Source: Cheilinus undulatus
Taxonomy: Eukaryota > Chordata > Actinopteri > Labriformes > Labridae
Assembly: GCF_018320785.1 (NCBI RefSeq)
Contig: NC_054881.1
Coordinates: forward strand, 29,156,947 to 29,220,946
Length of the DNA stretch: 64,000 nt
Direction: 5' to 3'
Shown here: one piece after another, positions 12,901 to 23,783 of the stretch
Layout of the letters: every line of letters begins with the position of its first letter
Numbering within the stretch: position 1 is the stretch's first letter
The notes under the pieces: generated by a model
What the model was told of the DNA's origin: nothing
What the model saw: the letters and a program-made list of their open reading frames with translations, nothing else
Database searches by the model: none
Program-made: the position numbers and the translations under genes

Positions 12901-15900
12901 AGGAACCTCAGCCCATTCTTCTTCGGCGAATCTCTCAAGCTCCTCCAGATTTGATTGCCCTTTTGGCATGGACCTTGGTCTTCAGTTTACCCCACAGATT
13001 TTCAATGGGATTCAATTCAGGGCTTTGTCCAGGCCAGTCAGCAACATTCACTTTGGTCCTTTGGAGGTAGTTCTTCACCAGGAGCCATGGATGTTTTGGA
13101 AGACAAAGCGATGACCCAGACTAAATTTTGCAGTTGGCTGCTTGGGGTTTTCTTTCAAAATCTCCATGTCCTTCCTTTTTCATTCCTTCCACCTTTATGA
13201 GATTCCCAGTCCTAGACGGACGGAAGCATCCCCGTAGATTAATACTCCTACCTAGGGGTGTTAATCTCTCCTTCTCAAGATGATTCGATTTGAATCTCGA
13301 ATCACAGACTATGATTTGATTCACTGACGATTCATTAAAATGCAGAACGATTCGGTTCAATCCGATCCGATTCGATCCAGTACAATCTGATTATTGAATC
13401 AAAATAACTTCTTGCTTAAACAAAAATTACCAAAAAAGGAGAAAACAAGATAATTTCATAATAATCTACGTTTATTTGATCTTACTTGTAAAAAAGACTA
13501 AATGCCAGGCCTCCTGTGCTAACACTCTCAAATTGTGTTTAAGAAAGTTTTCATCACAGCCAGGTGTCTTAGACATTAAATTGGGAGATAAATATCATAA
13601 TGAGTTTCTACTGGTACATGTTCATCCTTCTGTACTTGTAACTTCCTTAACATTATTAATCCCCATATCAGTACAAACTAAATATCAAATTTTACCAAGA
13701 AGCATAAATTAAAACGAATTTAAAGTGACAAGGAGATTTGGATAGACAGAGCTCTGTGTGTCTGCTAGTACAGGAGAACAAGGGGTTAAAACAATATTGA
13801 AAACAGTCAAATTAAAACAGCTTTTTATACATTTTTTTCCTTTCATAATTCCTCTTAATGTGAGTATTCAATCTACATCTAGTAAAAACATCGTTACTTC
13901 CTTTCTCTGTGTATATGACTGTTCTTGATTGTTTTCATTCTTGAATTAATACACTGGAGAGCAGCTGAGCTCCAGCTCAGTGAAGTCATCTCTGTTTAAC
14001 ATCATATCAGTGGGCTCAGATGTATTGATTATGTCACCAAATCAGTCACTCCCAGCTACACGTTACAGTTGTAAACCCCATGGATAAAGGGGCTGTTGTT
14101 ACGGTGATAACTTAAGACTTCAAGTTTTAACTCAGAAAAGTGTTAATGTTCGGGTCTGTTTGTGCTGCATTTAGCATTAGCATCTTAGCTAAACTTTAGC
14201 TCCGCCGTCTCAACAGGTGAGATTTATGAGCTGCTGTAGTTCTTAATCGCTTTTATTTTTAGCGTACAAATGGGCAGACATTTGGAAAGTTATCCTTCCT
14301 TCATATAAAGTCCACATGACTTTTTCCTGAGGTGCAGAACTGTAACTAAAAGACGTTTAGGCGATGACCGGTGAAACACATCCAGCTACCTAAGGTGAAT
14401 GAAACTCTTATTTAAAGCTAAAAGGTCACCACGGGTCGCGTGACATTACAGATGCTGAGCCAGAGCATGGCAAAACTGGCTATGAAAACAAGCAGCAGAG
14501 CCTTAATGAGCTGATCTCTTATGGTAAAACCGGTCCAAAGACCAGCTCGTGCCGCATTTTTACCGATCCGAGGCTCCGTGGACTGATGCACTCGGACAGC
14601 TGGCATTAAGATCGGTTTACCAATCCATATCAGATTATCTTTACACCACTACTCCTATCAGTGTGTACGGGATAGGGCTGTCACCTTTTTAAAAAAAACA
14701 ACAACTTCCAACGAATTTAGAATATGACAACGTGACGTCTCAACTTATTCGAACCCTAGAGACTACAATTCCTGACTTGGCTAAGTCCTTCACTAGTGTC
14801 TTGGCAGTTATTCTGGGGTCTTTAGACACATCTTTCACCAGTTTTCCTTCCAGAGTCATTAACTTCCCCTTTCTGCTAGGTTTGCTCTGTACTGTGTGAC
14901 ACTGACTTTCCTGAAAACACTTCTCACTTCAACACTGTGATAACTTTGTATCTCCTCCTACTTTGTGAGCATCATCAGTTCTTTTGTCTCAAGTCTAAAC
15001 TGATTTCTTTTGTTTCATGATGCTTTGTCCAATGGCAGTTCAAACCTTCACTGGAGTTTTTGTACTGTGTGTAAATTGAAGATAAACCTCAGTTTAAACT
15101 TGACTGTACAAGCTTTGAGCATTACAAAGGTAAAGCAAATCATTTTAGAACAGTGATTTGTGCAATGGCTCCACAAAAAGGTCACTTCTAAAAGGAGTCT
15201 AAAATTTTTGACCCTGGAAGTTTTTGGTTTTTGTGAAATAATTTTGTCTCTGGATGCAAAGTAAAATAATAAAAACTTCCAAAAATAAAACTAGGATGTT
15301 TGGAAAGCTGTGTTAGAAATTCATTCCCCTGTTTAGCAGCATATATTTCAGCAGACAGTCCCTAAAAGGTCAAAAAATAATTAAGGAAGAAAAATGCTTG
15401 CTAATGCATTTTTGTGTTTATTTAGATCTGCTATCTTTAGCCCCTTGATGCACATACAATAACCTTTATGGGATTGTGAAGTGCTTTGGAGGGGATTAAC
15501 TGTGATTGCTGCAGCAGGGTTATGTGTTCAAGCATGTAACCTACTAAACCTCTGGAGCCTGAGCTGGCAGATGGACAGGATGGGATGATAGAGGCACAAA
15601 TTACGCTTTCATATTTTCATGCAAAATCCTCTGTCTTCTCTCTGCATATTAATTGGAGTACAGTATTTACTTCTTTCCCTTTCTTGGCTTAAACATCACG
15701 TAAGCCCCAACCCTCTTCTCCCAACATTTACTGTCCCTCTTCAGCTGTCAAATCCAATAAAGGCCCAAAACATTAGACCTGCATCACTATATACAAAATA
15801 AAGTCCTGCATGCCACATGTTAAGCTACAAAGATTTGCAAATAATTCAGGAGCCTGACAAAAAAAAAAAAGTTGTTTTTAAAGATAACAATGGGAAGAGG

Positions 15901-18900
15901 AACTTTATCACAAAGGCTGAAAAAAAAAAAAACTTACAAAGTGTTTCCTGGCCGGTGCATACCTCACAGTGGAGCGGAAAGAGAGCAGTGGAAATGTGTG
16001 GAAAACATTTTCTGGTTTTCCACTGTTGCTCGGGTACTATTTGTCAGTGGAGAAAGTGATCTGGCACAGAAGCTTTCTGTGTTAATTTACATTGTTATTT
16101 AGGGATGTGGTGCACAGAGCAGAGGGCAACAAACCTGGGGGCTATTATAAAGGAAACTGATGCTTATCATTTTCTGCCCTAGATCCTGTAGATGCCATTT
16201 AGATCCCTGTTTGGCTGGGCAAGCTGCATAATTACCCTACAGACTTTCTTACTGATTTGTTGCTTGCATGTTTTGCAGAATCAATCTAGGACATTAACTA
16301 AATAAAACTATTTTTTTAGAAGGATGGCAAACCATAACATGATATATGAATATTTCTTGCAAGGCCTGATCCATTCAAACCAGCAAAAAGCATCCCATTC
16401 ACTGGAAAAAGAGGAACAGGAAGTGACATCACAATCTGCTGCTGTTGCAGTATACACCCTCTTTGTGCTGGCTGTTGGATCTGGAGGGGGCCAGAGGAAG
16501 AGGGAGAGAGGGAGAGAGCAACAGATGGCCAGCGGATTACTCCCACAATCTCTAAGCGCTCTCTCTGCCTCTTTCCCTCATAATTCCACTACTCTGCTGC
16601 TCACAACACTCAACCACTGTGCCTACACTGCTATCATTTCACTCCTGCAGACCTGCACTTAACATCTTTTGTTAAAATCTAGAAAAATCTCTACTTCTGC
16701 TTAGTTCAAGCAGGCAGAGTGAAACTAAACCGACTCTAACTAGAGTTAAATAGCACTGAACTGTGCACTTCTCTCCAGGTTAAGGCACTAAAATAAGTGC
16801 TGTGTCCCAAAGAACTGTCCCATCACTGTTTTCAACTGTGTATAAAACAAATTTGGACTTGGTGTAAGGAGCACTGGCAAACAGAGGGCATGATTTTGCA
16901 TTAAACAACACCATCCTGGGTGAACGCTGTGGTAAAAACCACCCTGGATCAGATGTAGGAGGCACTGAGCCAACTCACTAGGCACCAAACAAATAAATCT
17001 CAAAAAGCCTTGCAGCTTCCTCACTCATGATCACTGACTTCATGATTATCTGATCCTCAGATATTCAGATTTGCAACCTTTGTTTGTATTTGTTTGGATT
17101 AGGGGTCGACCGATTATTGGACTGACCAAATATTGTGGCCACAATTTGGTATTTGGCGGATTATTGGTATAGGCATTTTATTTTACAGCTAATCGAAAAC
17201 ATTAATTTATCAAAAAGTGCTCTACTTTGTGCTTTGTAAATTGTGTCTTCCCCTCTGGCTTTAATTTCACTCTCTACAGTCTCAACAAAGGTCCTGTATA
17301 CAACACAGTCTGTGTGGTGAGTTGCCACACGGGGGAACAGCCAGTTAATAGCCTACTTATTCTTGAGTGCCACTGACACAGGAAGCATATAGTATCACCT
17401 CCTGTTTTCTTTTTTCTTCTTCCGTTTCTCATGCTGATAGAGGTAGGGATAAACTGTTTTAATTTCCCTCATTTATTTGATCATGCAATTTTGCTTTTGC
17501 CACATGAAGTACATGTTTTTACGTCATGATAAATCATATCAGTTTCAAATATGGTTATCAGTCTCATGAGCTACTAATAATTGATATCAGCCCTGAAAAA
17601 AAAACATCAGTCAACCCCTAGTTTGAATATCATGCAACACTCAAATGGCTAACTAACTCAAACCATAAATTCTGATCAATTATCAGTCACCCAGCAAACT
17701 TTTGCATAATGTAAATTAGGGCTGAATTGTTAGCAAAAATTATCTAATTGCAATTTTTTTCTTAATATTACAATTGGGATTTAATAGGCTATTATTATTT
17801 AGGTTCTTCATCGTATGCATTATTCAACAAACACAAGCAATTAATCATTCTATATCATAACAAAAACAATATTAGATAAATTAAACTAGGGATGAATGAT
17901 TTTAATGAGATTATCTAGTTGTGATTATTTTATATCAATTGCTTCACTGAAGGTGCTAGATCACTTTTATGTCATCTTTGTTTTTATCAAGAAAAACCTG
18001 CAGAAAAACAAGAAAAGTAGGATTTTTGTAAAGTATTCTAAAAAAAAAGACACTTTAATGTTTGCCAAATGTATATTCTCATAAATTGTACCCATATGCC
18101 CATAATATGTCCTTTGTTAGAGTTGACATTAAGAAATGCATCCTCTAAATCAGTGGTTCCCAACCTGGGGTCCAGAGGAAAAAAGGTTGGGAACCACTGC
18201 TCTAAATGGAGCAGTCTCAAACAGTTCTCCATATCTCCTTCACAGCCATCAAGACAATCGCCTCCCTGTCCCATCATCGCCAGCAGTTCTGTTCTGTACT
18301 TTTTCTGTCCCTCATTAATTCCTTCAATATGTTTGTGGTTCTACCAAACTCACACAATCATCATTACAAAGATCTGCCACTGTCCAGTTTCAGTAATTTT
18401 GCACGTGTCTACAATAAATTACAACAGTACTACAGCCAAGAAATTCCATGACCTGCTTAGAATATAAAGCTTGTGCTTGACAGTGTTTTATTTCTTCATT
18501 TCAATACCAACCTGATCATCATCTTTAACCCCACCCCCTCCTTTAAAATATGGTAGCTAGCTTAGTGCAGTTTGCTCTTGTTTTATGTCTGAATGTGGTA
18601 ACGATTAGTCTTCAGCTTCTCCTCTCTGCTACCCATATGTGGTTCAGTAGGTAGAGTTGGTCGTCCCGCAATCGGATGTTTTGTTGGTTTGATCTCCAGC
18701 TCTGAAGTATCCTTGGGTTACTTAACCCCAATTTTCTCCCAATGCTTCACTGATGGTATGTATATTTACAGGTAAGGATGGCATATGAATGGAATTAGCT
18801 AATTCTGCTATCAGTGTATTTGGGGGGGGGGAATGTGGCGTATGGTGTAAAAGTGCTTTGAGTAGTCAGACTGGAAAACGAGAAAAAGACACTGTAGAAG

Positions 18901-21900
18901 CTCAAGTCCATTTACCCATTCTCAACCTGACTAAAGGCGGCAGGCACCCCCTGCTCCCCCAGCCAGATATCTGGTAGGCCAGCCCAAAAACCTTAAGAAT
19001 GACTGACTGTCTGCTTTGTTAGCAATTAGTCAAGTGCTTTTTAAACATTTACAAATGATTTTCTTTTTCATGCGAGAACTTTCTTCATTAATGTGTTATT
19101 GTTGTTTTTCAGTCAGGATGACTGCCAAACTACAGTGGATAACCAAAGAAAGTCCTGTTTTGTTGTTTTTAAAATTATCATTCATTGTTTATCATGCATT
19201 TGTTTAAAGCAGTATATAATCAGAGCCATGGCATGATGAGACAATTGTCAAGTCAATATCATTTAATATGAAGTTACAGTGACAGTAGTTTAGTAGTGGT
19301 TGTTGGGTATCACATCGGTTAAAGGGTGGATTGAGTGTTTAAGTCTTAGTATCTCTGACATCAGTCCACAAATAAAAGAATTTGAATCAATATCAGGAGG
19401 GAAAATTGCTTTAAAACATCCACAGAGGCATCAACAATAAAATGATGAATGCCAACAACCACACATTAAGGCTGGGCAAATCATCTTCTGTTGACTACCC
19501 TCCTAAAAGGCCTTGTATGACCACTGATTGATGGAAAATTAACCATTTGCCATCAACTCTGGCCACAACTTCTTCATAAAAATTCTCCCTCTTCCTGAAC
19601 TAAGTCTGATGTCTCTTCTTTAAAAGTGGGGGGATACAGTTAATCAATCTGCCCCCACTACCACTGTAGTCTCATAAAACTATAAGAATACTCTCACACC
19701 TATGGAATCACGTGTCTTAAACAGCATCCTGACTCCTCCAATACTGCAGCATGATGGGGTCCATGTGAGCCATGAGCCCTCAGCCCTGCCTTTATCCACA
19801 GCAGGAGTCTCCCCCACATGTCCGCTTGTAAGGGCAAACCATTCATCTGTTGTGTAAAGGTATCACCATGGAGATAAAGCTCTTGGCCAGCAATAAATAA
19901 GCAACACTGTCAATTGAGCTATCAAGGGATGAGTCACAACAACTAATCAAACTGCCCAAGCACCTTTTTGTCTGTTATCTTTGGGCTGCATTACTCTTAT
20001 GTCTCATCATGTAAATGGTCAGTGAGCTGCATAGCAAAAGGCCCATTTACTTGACTAACTCCTTAAAGAGGCTAAAGGCTGAATTTTCTCCAGAAAGTGG
20101 GACTATACTGATTTCTCATTTTGTGACATTTTCTCTGCCAAGAGCTTTATCCAAGCTGGTGCACTGATGACCGACTCTCCTTCTCAGCTCAGTCTTTTTA
20201 GAAGCACTGAGGGTTTAACCCTTTTCGTAAAGCCATTGTGATTCTTAAATCATCAAGACCCACCATCAACATATCAAGGAGCAGTTCATATAAATATGGC
20301 TTTAAAAAAGCTAATATAAGCATCAGAAACATTTTATGGTGACTGCACCACATGTCATAAGGGTGGAAACCTCCACTGAAATATTAGAAAATTAATCTTA
20401 AAAACAAGTCGTAGCACTTTATAACAGAAAAAAAAGTTTATAATGAAAGGGTTAACTTCATACTTATCATGAACTGATGGAGAAAATATTGCATTTTCTT
20501 GAGCAGCATTCAGCATTGCATGGAAATTATAATTATTCTATAATTATTAATTATAGAAAATTAAACCTTCTTGGTTCAAGTAAAAAGGGAGAGACAGCTT
20601 GAAATAACAACCTTTGTTTAAAAAGAGGAAAATCCTTTGATGCCTCATGTTGCATTGCAACAGGTAATAGTGAAAATAAGCATGCTCAGTAGCATTTCCT
20701 GGTATTTCTTGATAGTTGTATGAACACAATAATTAAAACATGTTTATCTCTGTATTAACCAGCCAATTAAGTAGAAAACATGTTCAGACCCTTTGAGGAT
20801 CATTTTAACGTGGTTAACTTTCCACCAGAGCTCTGCATCTTTGTATATCTTGACTTAGACAGCGTTTGCAGAGGTATTACAGCAACGTCTGATCAAAACA
20901 GAGATGTTTGCTTTGGTGTGTAAACTCATATGAATGAAGGTATTAGAAAGATATTTGCACAGAATCAGCTGTGTCTGAGTAAGGCTATGACGCCCAACTG
21001 CATGTCAGTCAATAATTGTATTTTGAAAATGGAGCAACAGAACATGGTTATTTATTTGTATTCTACTAAAATGCTGTTCCTGGTGGAGTCTAAAAGGGGC
21101 AAAAAATGGATAATATTTAAAGTGTAAGCACATGCAGGTCATTCAGTGCCTAGTCTTGTTTTTAAACAGACACTTTTATGTTGAAAGGGCTTTATTATAC
21201 ATCTGCCATCATTGAGATGAGCAAATGAAATGTTAGAAGTAAATAGCTGCAGCACGATTTTTAGGTATCTTATTTCCTCTTGGCACCACTGTCCCAAATT
21301 TATGGGGATCAGTCATAGAATAGGATATTGCATAATGTTCTTCACAGCTGTAAAAAAAAAAAAAGATGCTACAGCAGGCAAGGATTGTCCTCAAACTCAA
21401 TTCTTGTGGAACCCAACCCAGCCTGATATGATTATGACTTGTTGTTAAGAGGAAATTTGAAACTTGTTTTGATATACATATTAATCCCATGGTTGTATCA
21501 TACTTATCATTCTTGGACCTTTCTATGATTTATATAGTTAAATGTATTGTTTTGGAAACAATTTATATCATTTAAACACATTTTCAAATATGAAGATCTG
21601 TGGATAGTAAATGTTGAGGGGGGAATGTAATGGGATGCTGAAAGAAGATTAATGTTAGGTGTAATGAATGATCAATATGGGAACATGAAGGAGGCCTCTT
21701 GAGCCAGGTTACATGTTCACAGTTTATTAAATGCATCTGTTTTACCATTCTGTCAGTCTTGCAAAGTAGGCTACTGATGGTTTACAAAAAATCCTGGTTT
21801 TTACAATTTTTTTTATATCCAGCTTTACTGCCTTTTTCTGACCTAGGATAACCTGATTTGTGAACACGTCATTATAATAAGGCTTAAGTTTTCCTTTATA

Positions 21901-22057
21901 TCAAAAGTACATGCAAGCCTACATCTAGTCAGAGGAGATGTTTGTAATGCTATAACAGCTGGTATGGAACTCAGGACCTCAATAAGCCACATTCTAGTCA
22001 AGAAAATGTCTGACCATAATGCTTTTTGTTTTCCATTGTCCTTATAAGTGTCTGATT

Positions 22058-22097
<40 letters not shown>

Positions 22098-22344
22098 TCA
22101 TTCAAGAAAGGACACTGACAGAAGTCACTTGCCAAGCAACTGTAATCACTACTACACGTCTGGAGACGCCTCAAACAAACAAACAAAATAAAACCTGTCC
22201 AATTGGACTAAACTAACATTGACGTAAATTACTTTGAACTAAACTTACTCATGCCTTTCGTTGAAAGTTACACTTTAATTCGTACTCTATCAATAAAACG
22301 TAAAAAGTAGACCCAAACTAACCTCTAACGCACAGTAGCGACAT
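903..22344 (-). CDS. unc13b: unc13b (Munc13-2), first three coding exons; 5' part of the gene only
   Basis: Munc13 proteins prime synaptic vesicles at the presynaptic active zone; the N-terminal C2A domain of the long isoforms binds RIM (family knowledge). Three minus-strand exons join in phase: 22323-22344 (ATG at 22344, reading MSLLCVR), a 30-nt exon 10216-10245 (KKARLQGPP) and 903-1002 (from [18 protein letters not shown] to WEQDFM). All have AG acceptors and GT donors (GTTAG, GTGAG, GTAAG). The joined 50 codons are the start of a C2A domain and match the UNC13 N-terminus almost residue for residue. Residues R7, the PPDKF stretch and RGDQP fit UNC13B better than UNC13A, and the neighbours stoml2 and pigo agree. 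Exon 3 ends two bases into a Phe or Leu codon; the next exon is not found in 1-902, so the rest lies beyond the left edge. The introns are large (about 12.1 and 9.2 kb) and full of transposons. Seen: exons and splice sites. Inferred: paralogue identity. Confidence 0.95.
4058..4600. mobile_element. Small inverted-repeat element inside the SINE, with a GCC microsatellite
   Basis: The insert begins AACCCTTTAAATC and ends GATTTTAAAGGGTT, which are inverse complements with one or two differences. It sits in the SINE at GGGTTAA, so the target may be TTAA (GTAA on the left, TTAA on the right). It includes a (GCC)n run near 4076-4098. No coding capacity. The superfamily is uncertain; a TTAA target would suggest a piggyBac-type origin. 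Confidence 0.6.
4631..5060. mobile_element. Second insertion in the same SINE, flanked by CCACATG duplication
   Basis: CCACATG occurs on both sides (4624-4630 and 5061-5067), and removing one copy plus the insert restores the SINE. The ends are imperfect inverted repeats (CATGGGCGTAGCACAGG against ACAGGGCTGTAGCTAGGG). A 7- or 8-bp target duplication fits a hAT-type non-autonomous element. No coding capacity. Confidence 0.6.
10341..10765. mobile_element. hAT-like non-autonomous element
   Basis: The left end TAAGGATGCACAATATTA and the inverted right end TAGGGTTGCAGGATATTA agree at most positions and look like fish hAT termini. The 8-bp flanks TTCAGCAG and TGCAGCAC match at six positions, as expected for an old target duplication. 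The interior is AT-rich and non-coding. Confidence 0.55.
11559..12625. mobile_element. Non-autonomous element with about 150-bp terminal inverted repeats
   Basis: The left arm (11559-11717) and the right arm (12480-12625) are near-identical inverted copies. Each starts ATTACCTCCACCAAGGAGGT and carries GTCATGGATGGATTTT and AATGTCAGAAATGGCATAAG further in. The outermost bases also form a small hairpin (ACCTCC with GGAGGT). The interior has two diverged direct copies of a segment containing GATCCGGATCAC and GGGAGATAGGG (about 11730-11810 and 12165-12250). No transposase is visible. I do not assign a superfamily. Confidence 0.75.
12780..13244 (-). pseudogene. Tc1-like transposase remnant, C-terminal half
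   Basis: Read on the minus strand with frame changes, the segment gives GCF, then [49 protein letters not shown] and EEEWAEVPQ. These are characteristic of the DDE catalytic region of fish Tc1 transposases (Tc1/IS630 superfamily). Several frameshifts make it inactive. It continues in the same orientation as the N-terminal remnant at 14757-15080, with a hAT element between them. Confidence 0.85.
13253..14651. mobile_element. hAT-type element inserted in the Tc1 remnant
   Basis: The left end TAGGGGTGTTAATCT and inverted right end TAGTGGTGTAAAGATAATCT are hAT-like. The 8-bp flanks CTCCTACC (13245-13252) and CTCCTATC (14652-14659) match at seven of eight positions, the expected hAT duplication size. 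No hAT transposase is recognisable. The inner right part is richer in GC and CpG than its surroundings and carries a 62-codon minus-strand ORF (14418-14606). Confidence 0.7.
14418..14606 (-). CDS. Unrecognised 62-codon ORF with one predicted membrane segment (doubtful gene)
   Basis: The ORF opens 45 bases inside the right end of the hAT-like element. The N-terminal half is basic (several Arg and Lys), followed by a hydrophobic stretch, [18 protein letters not shown], and a short tail. I recognise no family. It may be a real small membrane protein, a captured first exon of a host gene, or chance in a GC-richer segment. No polyadenylation or clear splice context was found. Its position within a repeat argues against a conserved host gene. 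Confidence 0.2.
   Translation of the reverse strand: MPAVRVHQSTEPRIGKNAARAGLWTGFTIRDQLIKALLLVFIASFAMLWLSICNVTRPVVTF
14757..15080 (-). pseudogene. Tc1-like transposase remnant, N-terminal half
   Basis: The minus-strand translation gives [20 protein letters not shown] and then [13 protein letters not shown], typical of the DNA-binding half of fish Tc1 transposases; earlier codons are damaged. It belongs with the C-terminal remnant at 12780-13244 in the same orientation. The middle of the transposase is missing and the hAT element at 13253-14651 lies in the gap. Confidence 0.75.
17100..17620. mobile_element. hAT-type non-autonomous element with target-site duplication
   Basis: It begins TAGGGGTCGACCGAT and ends ATCAGTCAACCCCTA, inverted repeats with two mismatches. 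The 8-bp flanks GTTTGGAT (17092-17099) and GTTTGAAT (17621-17628) differ at one base. The 521-bp interior does not code for a transposase. Classic non-autonomous hAT structure. Confidence 0.8.
17719..18110. repeat. Dispersed hAT-like repeat, related to 24363-24950
   Basis: It starts TAGGGCTGAATTGTTAG and includes a stretch (AAGAAAAACCTGCAGAAAA, GGATTTTTGTAAA, then AATGTTTGC) that recurs in diverged form at 24690-24780. The two copies have the same layout and orientation. No coding capacity. Confidence 0.5.
18151..18199. mobile_element. 49-bp minimal hAT remnant with perfect 8-bp target duplication
   Basis: The sequence is almost only two terminal inverted repeats: CAGTGGTTCCCAACCT at the left and AGGTTGGGAACCACTG at the right, with about 17 bases between. 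The 8-bp flanks CTCTAAAT (18143-18150 and 18200-18207) are identical. CAGTGGTTC ends are typical of Charlie-type hAT elements, and the same termini bound 60612-61089. Confidence 0.9.
18638..18920 (+). repeat. tRNA-derived SINE, plus orientation
   Basis: The head has GTTCAGTAGGTAGAG (A-box-like) and GGTTTGATCTC (B-box-like). The tail has GTGTAAAAGTGCTTTGAG and then CTCAAGTCCATTTACC, shared with the copies at 3839 and 32800. The interior is degraded and includes a run of G. Confidence 0.75.
22062..22095 (+). repeat. 34-base A homopolymer
   Basis: An uninterrupted run of 34 A about 230 bp downstream, in gene orientation, of unc13b exon 1. It could be the tail of a retroposed sequence (upstream 21900-22061 not recognised) or simple slippage. 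Confidence 0.9.
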
Positions 22345-22429
22345 GGCAAAGCGCTTCCAGCGACAATCCTGTACTTTCAAACAGTTTGTAGAGCAGCCTC
22401 TCAGCGGAGATTTAGTCTGTCCGGCATCG

Positions 22430-22740
22430 TTGTCACTGTAATGTCCGCTCTATCACTTTTACACGTCGCGGATATCCTCCCAGTTGATGTTTACAGGTGT
22501 TGTTCTGATGCTAGAGTTGGGCAGAGAGCGGTAGCCCCCTGCCGCTGCCTCGCCATTATAAAACTCTTCCCAGGTTTAGAGACAATCTAACAACCTGAGG
22601 GAGCAGAGCAGGGAAAGGCGGGGCCGAAGCACCTGTTACTGACGTTTGATGTAACCAATGGGATGCAGAATTGCACGGGGCGGGGGCGTTTACGACTAGA
22701 AGACCAATCGCTGAAAGGGACGGGTTTGAGGACGAAAGCT
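22430..22740 (-). promoter_or_regulatory. Probable unc13b promoter and 5' UTR region
   Basis: Just upstream of the unc13b ATG the sequence becomes rich in GC and CpG. It has a GC box (GGGGCGGGGGCG, about 22677-22688) and two CCAAT boxes (22655-22659 and 22704-22708). No TATA box is obvious. The start site is inferred, not mapped. The region could also influence stoml2, which starts 1.4 kb away on the other strand. Confidence 0.6.
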
Positions 22741-23783
22741 TGACGCACAGAAATTCTCAGCAGTACAAATACCTGTAAGATTTTAACGTGAAATCGTAGT
22801 TTACTTCATACCCCCCAGACCCCACCTATCTGTTATTTTCAACTCAAGAGCATATTTTCCTTTACGTTATTCTGTCATTTCTTCTGTTAGCTATTTTCTC
22901 TTTAGTAAATTTTTATTCAGCCATGTTTTGAAGCATGTGTAGGTATCTTAGAGGTGAAAGAGGCAGTCTCTAGCCAAAAAATCAGCACTCAAACAGGGGA
23001 TTTCTTTGCACTTACATCAGCCTAATACCCTGTTAAGAAACAATTTTGTCCCGCAGAGGCAGCCCATATGTTGAGCAAGAAATTCTGATTGATGACTGAT
23101 TCATATATCTTTTGCTTTCATCTATGTACCTGATTCCAAAGGGATTTTGTTTAATCTTCTTACAAGGGAACTCCATCAACAATAAAGTGTAGTTTATCAA
23201 GTCCAGCTTTGAGATTTTCCCCCTGGGGAGCTCCCAGCTGCAATAACAACAATACCAACAGCACCACCTTGTGTTCTTAGTTTGTCGTAACTGAGGCCCC
23301 ATGTATTAGGCCTCATGATGATAGGACACTTTGGTTCAATATATTTATTTTCCAGTCGAGTTTACTTGCACATTTTCTTTTTAAAATCAAATACAGGGCT
23401 TTAAAGGAGCTACTAAATTGTTCTGTGTTTCCACTGGTCAGGCTGTTTGGTTTTCCATCAATTAGCCAAAGGGTAAAGCAGCTTGCTTAAAGCAGAACTC
23501 TCCTGTTTATCAGATTACAGTAAGAGGGCATTTGAATCAATCAATTAATTACTTTATTTATTAATGAGTGGCATTTAGAGATGTTGCAATTTACTTGCTC
23601 TTGTCTCACCACTGGAACCAGAGCCGTTATGTTCCTGTATCATGCACGGACTTTTTTCGCTGTTGCACCACTGATGTAACTTTCATTTCCTGATCAGCAA
23701 GGGTCATACTCATGAGAAGAGATAGTTAAGTATCCAGTTTACGAAGCTGAAACGTCTTCAAACATACACCCCGTTGAACATAA
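22741..23783. other. Intergenic region between the divergent unc13b and stoml2 genes
   Basis: About 1 kb with no recognised coding sequence. The last hundred bases should contain the stoml2 promoter and 5' UTR, but I see no TATA or strong GC box there. ORFs in this stretch look random. Confidence 0.6.

Larger units (their letters stand above)
10246..22322 (-). other. unc13b intron 1
   Basis: A 12-kb first intron. It holds a hAT fragment (10341-10765), a long-TIR element (11559-12625), a split Tc1 (12780-15080) with a hAT inside, a hAT element (17100-17620), a 49-bp hAT remnant (18151-18199), a SINE (18638-18920) and a 34-base A run (22062-22095), all listed separately. No additional unc13b exon was recognised. 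Confidence 0.75.

Noticed and set aside
14673..14758. Possible 86-bp miniature hAT (TAGGGCTGTCACC to TTCGAACCCTA)
   Set aside because: Flanking 8-mers do not match, so an independent insertion is not supported; it may be part of a larger repeat.
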